This document shows, piece after piece, positions 6,594-6,893 of a DNA stretch of 6,893 nucleotides. The number at the start of each line of letters is the position of its first letter. The stretch's first letter is position 1. The position numbers and the translations under genes are program-made. The notes under the pieces were generated by a model that worked only from the letters and a program-made list of their open reading frames with translations, had not been told where the DNA came from and made no database searches. The stretch is from Pseudomonadota bacterium (GTDB lineage Bacteria; Pseudomonadota; Alphaproteobacteria; Rhizobiales; Kaistiaceae): NCBI GenBank assembly GCA_023433185.1, contig JAEZEN010000336.1, positions 1 through 6,893 on the forward strand. Reading direction: 5' to 3'.

Positions 6594-6634
6594 TCTTCCC
6601 GAATTCTAACCGGGCCTTGGTCCCCGCCTTACCC
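6594..6634 (+). promoter_or_regulatory. Operator-like element, copy B, upstream of RTX gene
   Basis: Half-sites CTTCCC (6595-6600), CTAACC (6606-6611), a degenerate TTGGTC (6617-6622) and CTTACC (6628-6633) start exactly 11 bases apart. It matches copy A at about 30 of 41 aligned positions. The element begins ten bases after the regulator stop codon, and its last half-site ends nine bases before a -10-like TATGTA. This resembles the pho-box geometry, in which the regulator occupies the -35 region and recruits polymerase. An activator site for the neighbouring OmpR-family regulator is the simplest reading, though it is inferred. Confidence 0.65.
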
Positions 6635-6642
6635 TCGGCCTC

Positions 6643-6648
6643 TATGTA
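6643..6648 (+). promoter_or_regulatory. Possible -10 of the RTX gene
   Basis: TATGTA is an AT-rich hexamer in an otherwise GC-rich gap. The position where a -35 should lie (6620-6625, GTCCCC) has no consensus, which fits an activator-dependent promoter because the phased half-sites cover that region. The expected leader to the ATG at 6700 would be about 45 bases. Confidence 0.35.
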
Positions 6649-6699
6649 GATGGCGTGACGGACCCCACCCCGGGATCCGGAAAAGGCAGAGGACATACG

Positions 6700-6893
6700 A
6701 TGGCTGTGAAGGTCGGCAACGGTCGCAACAACGAACTCGAAGGCACTAATGGCGGGGATCGGCTCTACGGCCGCGGCGGAAACGACGAGCTCGAAGGCAA
6801 GGGTGGCCGCGACAAGCTCTATGGCGGCAGCGGCAACGACGAGATCGACGGCGACAGCGGCAAGGACCTGCTCTACGGCGGCAAGGGCAACGA
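6700..6893 (+). CDS. RTX calcium-binding repeat protein (5' part)
   Basis: The frame opens with MAVKVGNGRNNELEG and runs without a stop to the window edge, giving 64 complete codons; the 3' end is missing. Almost from the first residues it consists of RTX (haemolysin-type) nonapeptides of the GGxGxDxUx kind, which bind Ca2+ and fold as a parallel beta-roll after export. Examples are RGGNDELEG (25-33), KGGRDKLYG (34-42) and GSGNDEIDG (43-51). AGAGGA at 6688-6693, six bases before the ATG, is a strong ribosome binding site and fixes the start. There is no N-terminal signal peptide, as expected for type I secretion, where the signal is C-terminal and would lie beyond the window. No enzymatic domain precedes the repeats, so any catalytic or adhesive part must be downstream, or the protein may be all repeat. 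The operator-like element upstream suggests control by the adjacent two-component system. It could be a secreted protease, lipase, bacteriocin-like or surface-layer protein; the visible part cannot decide. Confidence 0.9.
   Translation, partial: MAVKVGNGRNNELEGTNGGDRLYGRGGNDELEGKGGRDKLYGGSGNDEIDGDSGKDLLYGGKGN
6718..6893 (+). repeat. RTX nonapeptide coding repeats with 54-base super-period
   Basis: Successive 27-base units encode NGRNNELEG, TNGGDRLYG, RGGNDELEG, KGGRDKLYG, GSGNDEIDG, DSGKDLLYG and the start of a seventh (GKGND). Alternate units end in LYG and in E(L/I)(E/D)G, so the true period is 18 residues. That corresponds to one full turn of a beta-roll, in which alternate nonapeptides form opposite faces. 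The array continues past the window edge. Confidence 0.9.

Noticed and set aside
6700..6893. CRISPR or tandem DNA repeat at the right edge
   Set aside because: The periodicity is in the coding frame (27 and 54 bases) and encodes RTX nonapeptides. There are no identical repeats with unique spacers.

Overview
The window is GC-rich DNA (roughly two thirds G+C over most of its length) with long stop-free shadow frames and Shine-Dalgarno-led starts. Codon use and the protein sequences suggest an alphaproteobacterium, most likely Hyphomicrobiales (Rhizobiales). This rests on the distinctive N-terminus and HPHPQFGGTMNN block of the first gene and on the overall protein style; no rRNA or tRNA is present to confirm it.

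Layout. Positions 1-295 hold no gene I can name; the first 120 bases or so are less GC-rich than the rest. Then come a small alpha/beta hydrolase (296-949, +) and a patatin-like lipid hydrolase (1001-2035, +), separated by 51 bases that contain a perfect GC hairpin. Convergent to them is a CvrA/NhaP2-type K+/H+ antiporter (2071-3915, -). A non-coding stretch of nearly 400 bases separates the antiporter from a divergent two-component operon: a membrane histidine kinase (4306-5895, +) and an OmpR-family response regulator (5892-6584, +) that overlap by ATGA. After a 115-base gap a gene made of RTX nonapeptide calcium-binding repeats begins (6700, +) and runs off the window.

The most notable signal is a 41-base element present once on each side of the two-component operon: on the minus strand at 4153-4193 and on the plus strand at 6594-6634. 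The two copies match at about 30 of 41 positions by hand count. Each carries CTnnCC-type half-sites in phase with an 11-base period, the layout expected for an OmpR/PhoB-family operator. The copy before the RTX gene sits just upstream of a plausible -10, as an activator site would. The copy before the kinase overlaps a -10-like TAGAAT, as a repressor or autoregulatory site could. My inference is that this two-component system controls the downstream RTX protein and its own operon.

Together, the right half may be a cation-linked surface-protein module: a very acidic extracytoplasmic sensor domain, a calcium-binding repeat protein as probable target, and a divergent K+/H+ antiporter. The hydrolase and patatin genes look like an independent, ordinary pair.
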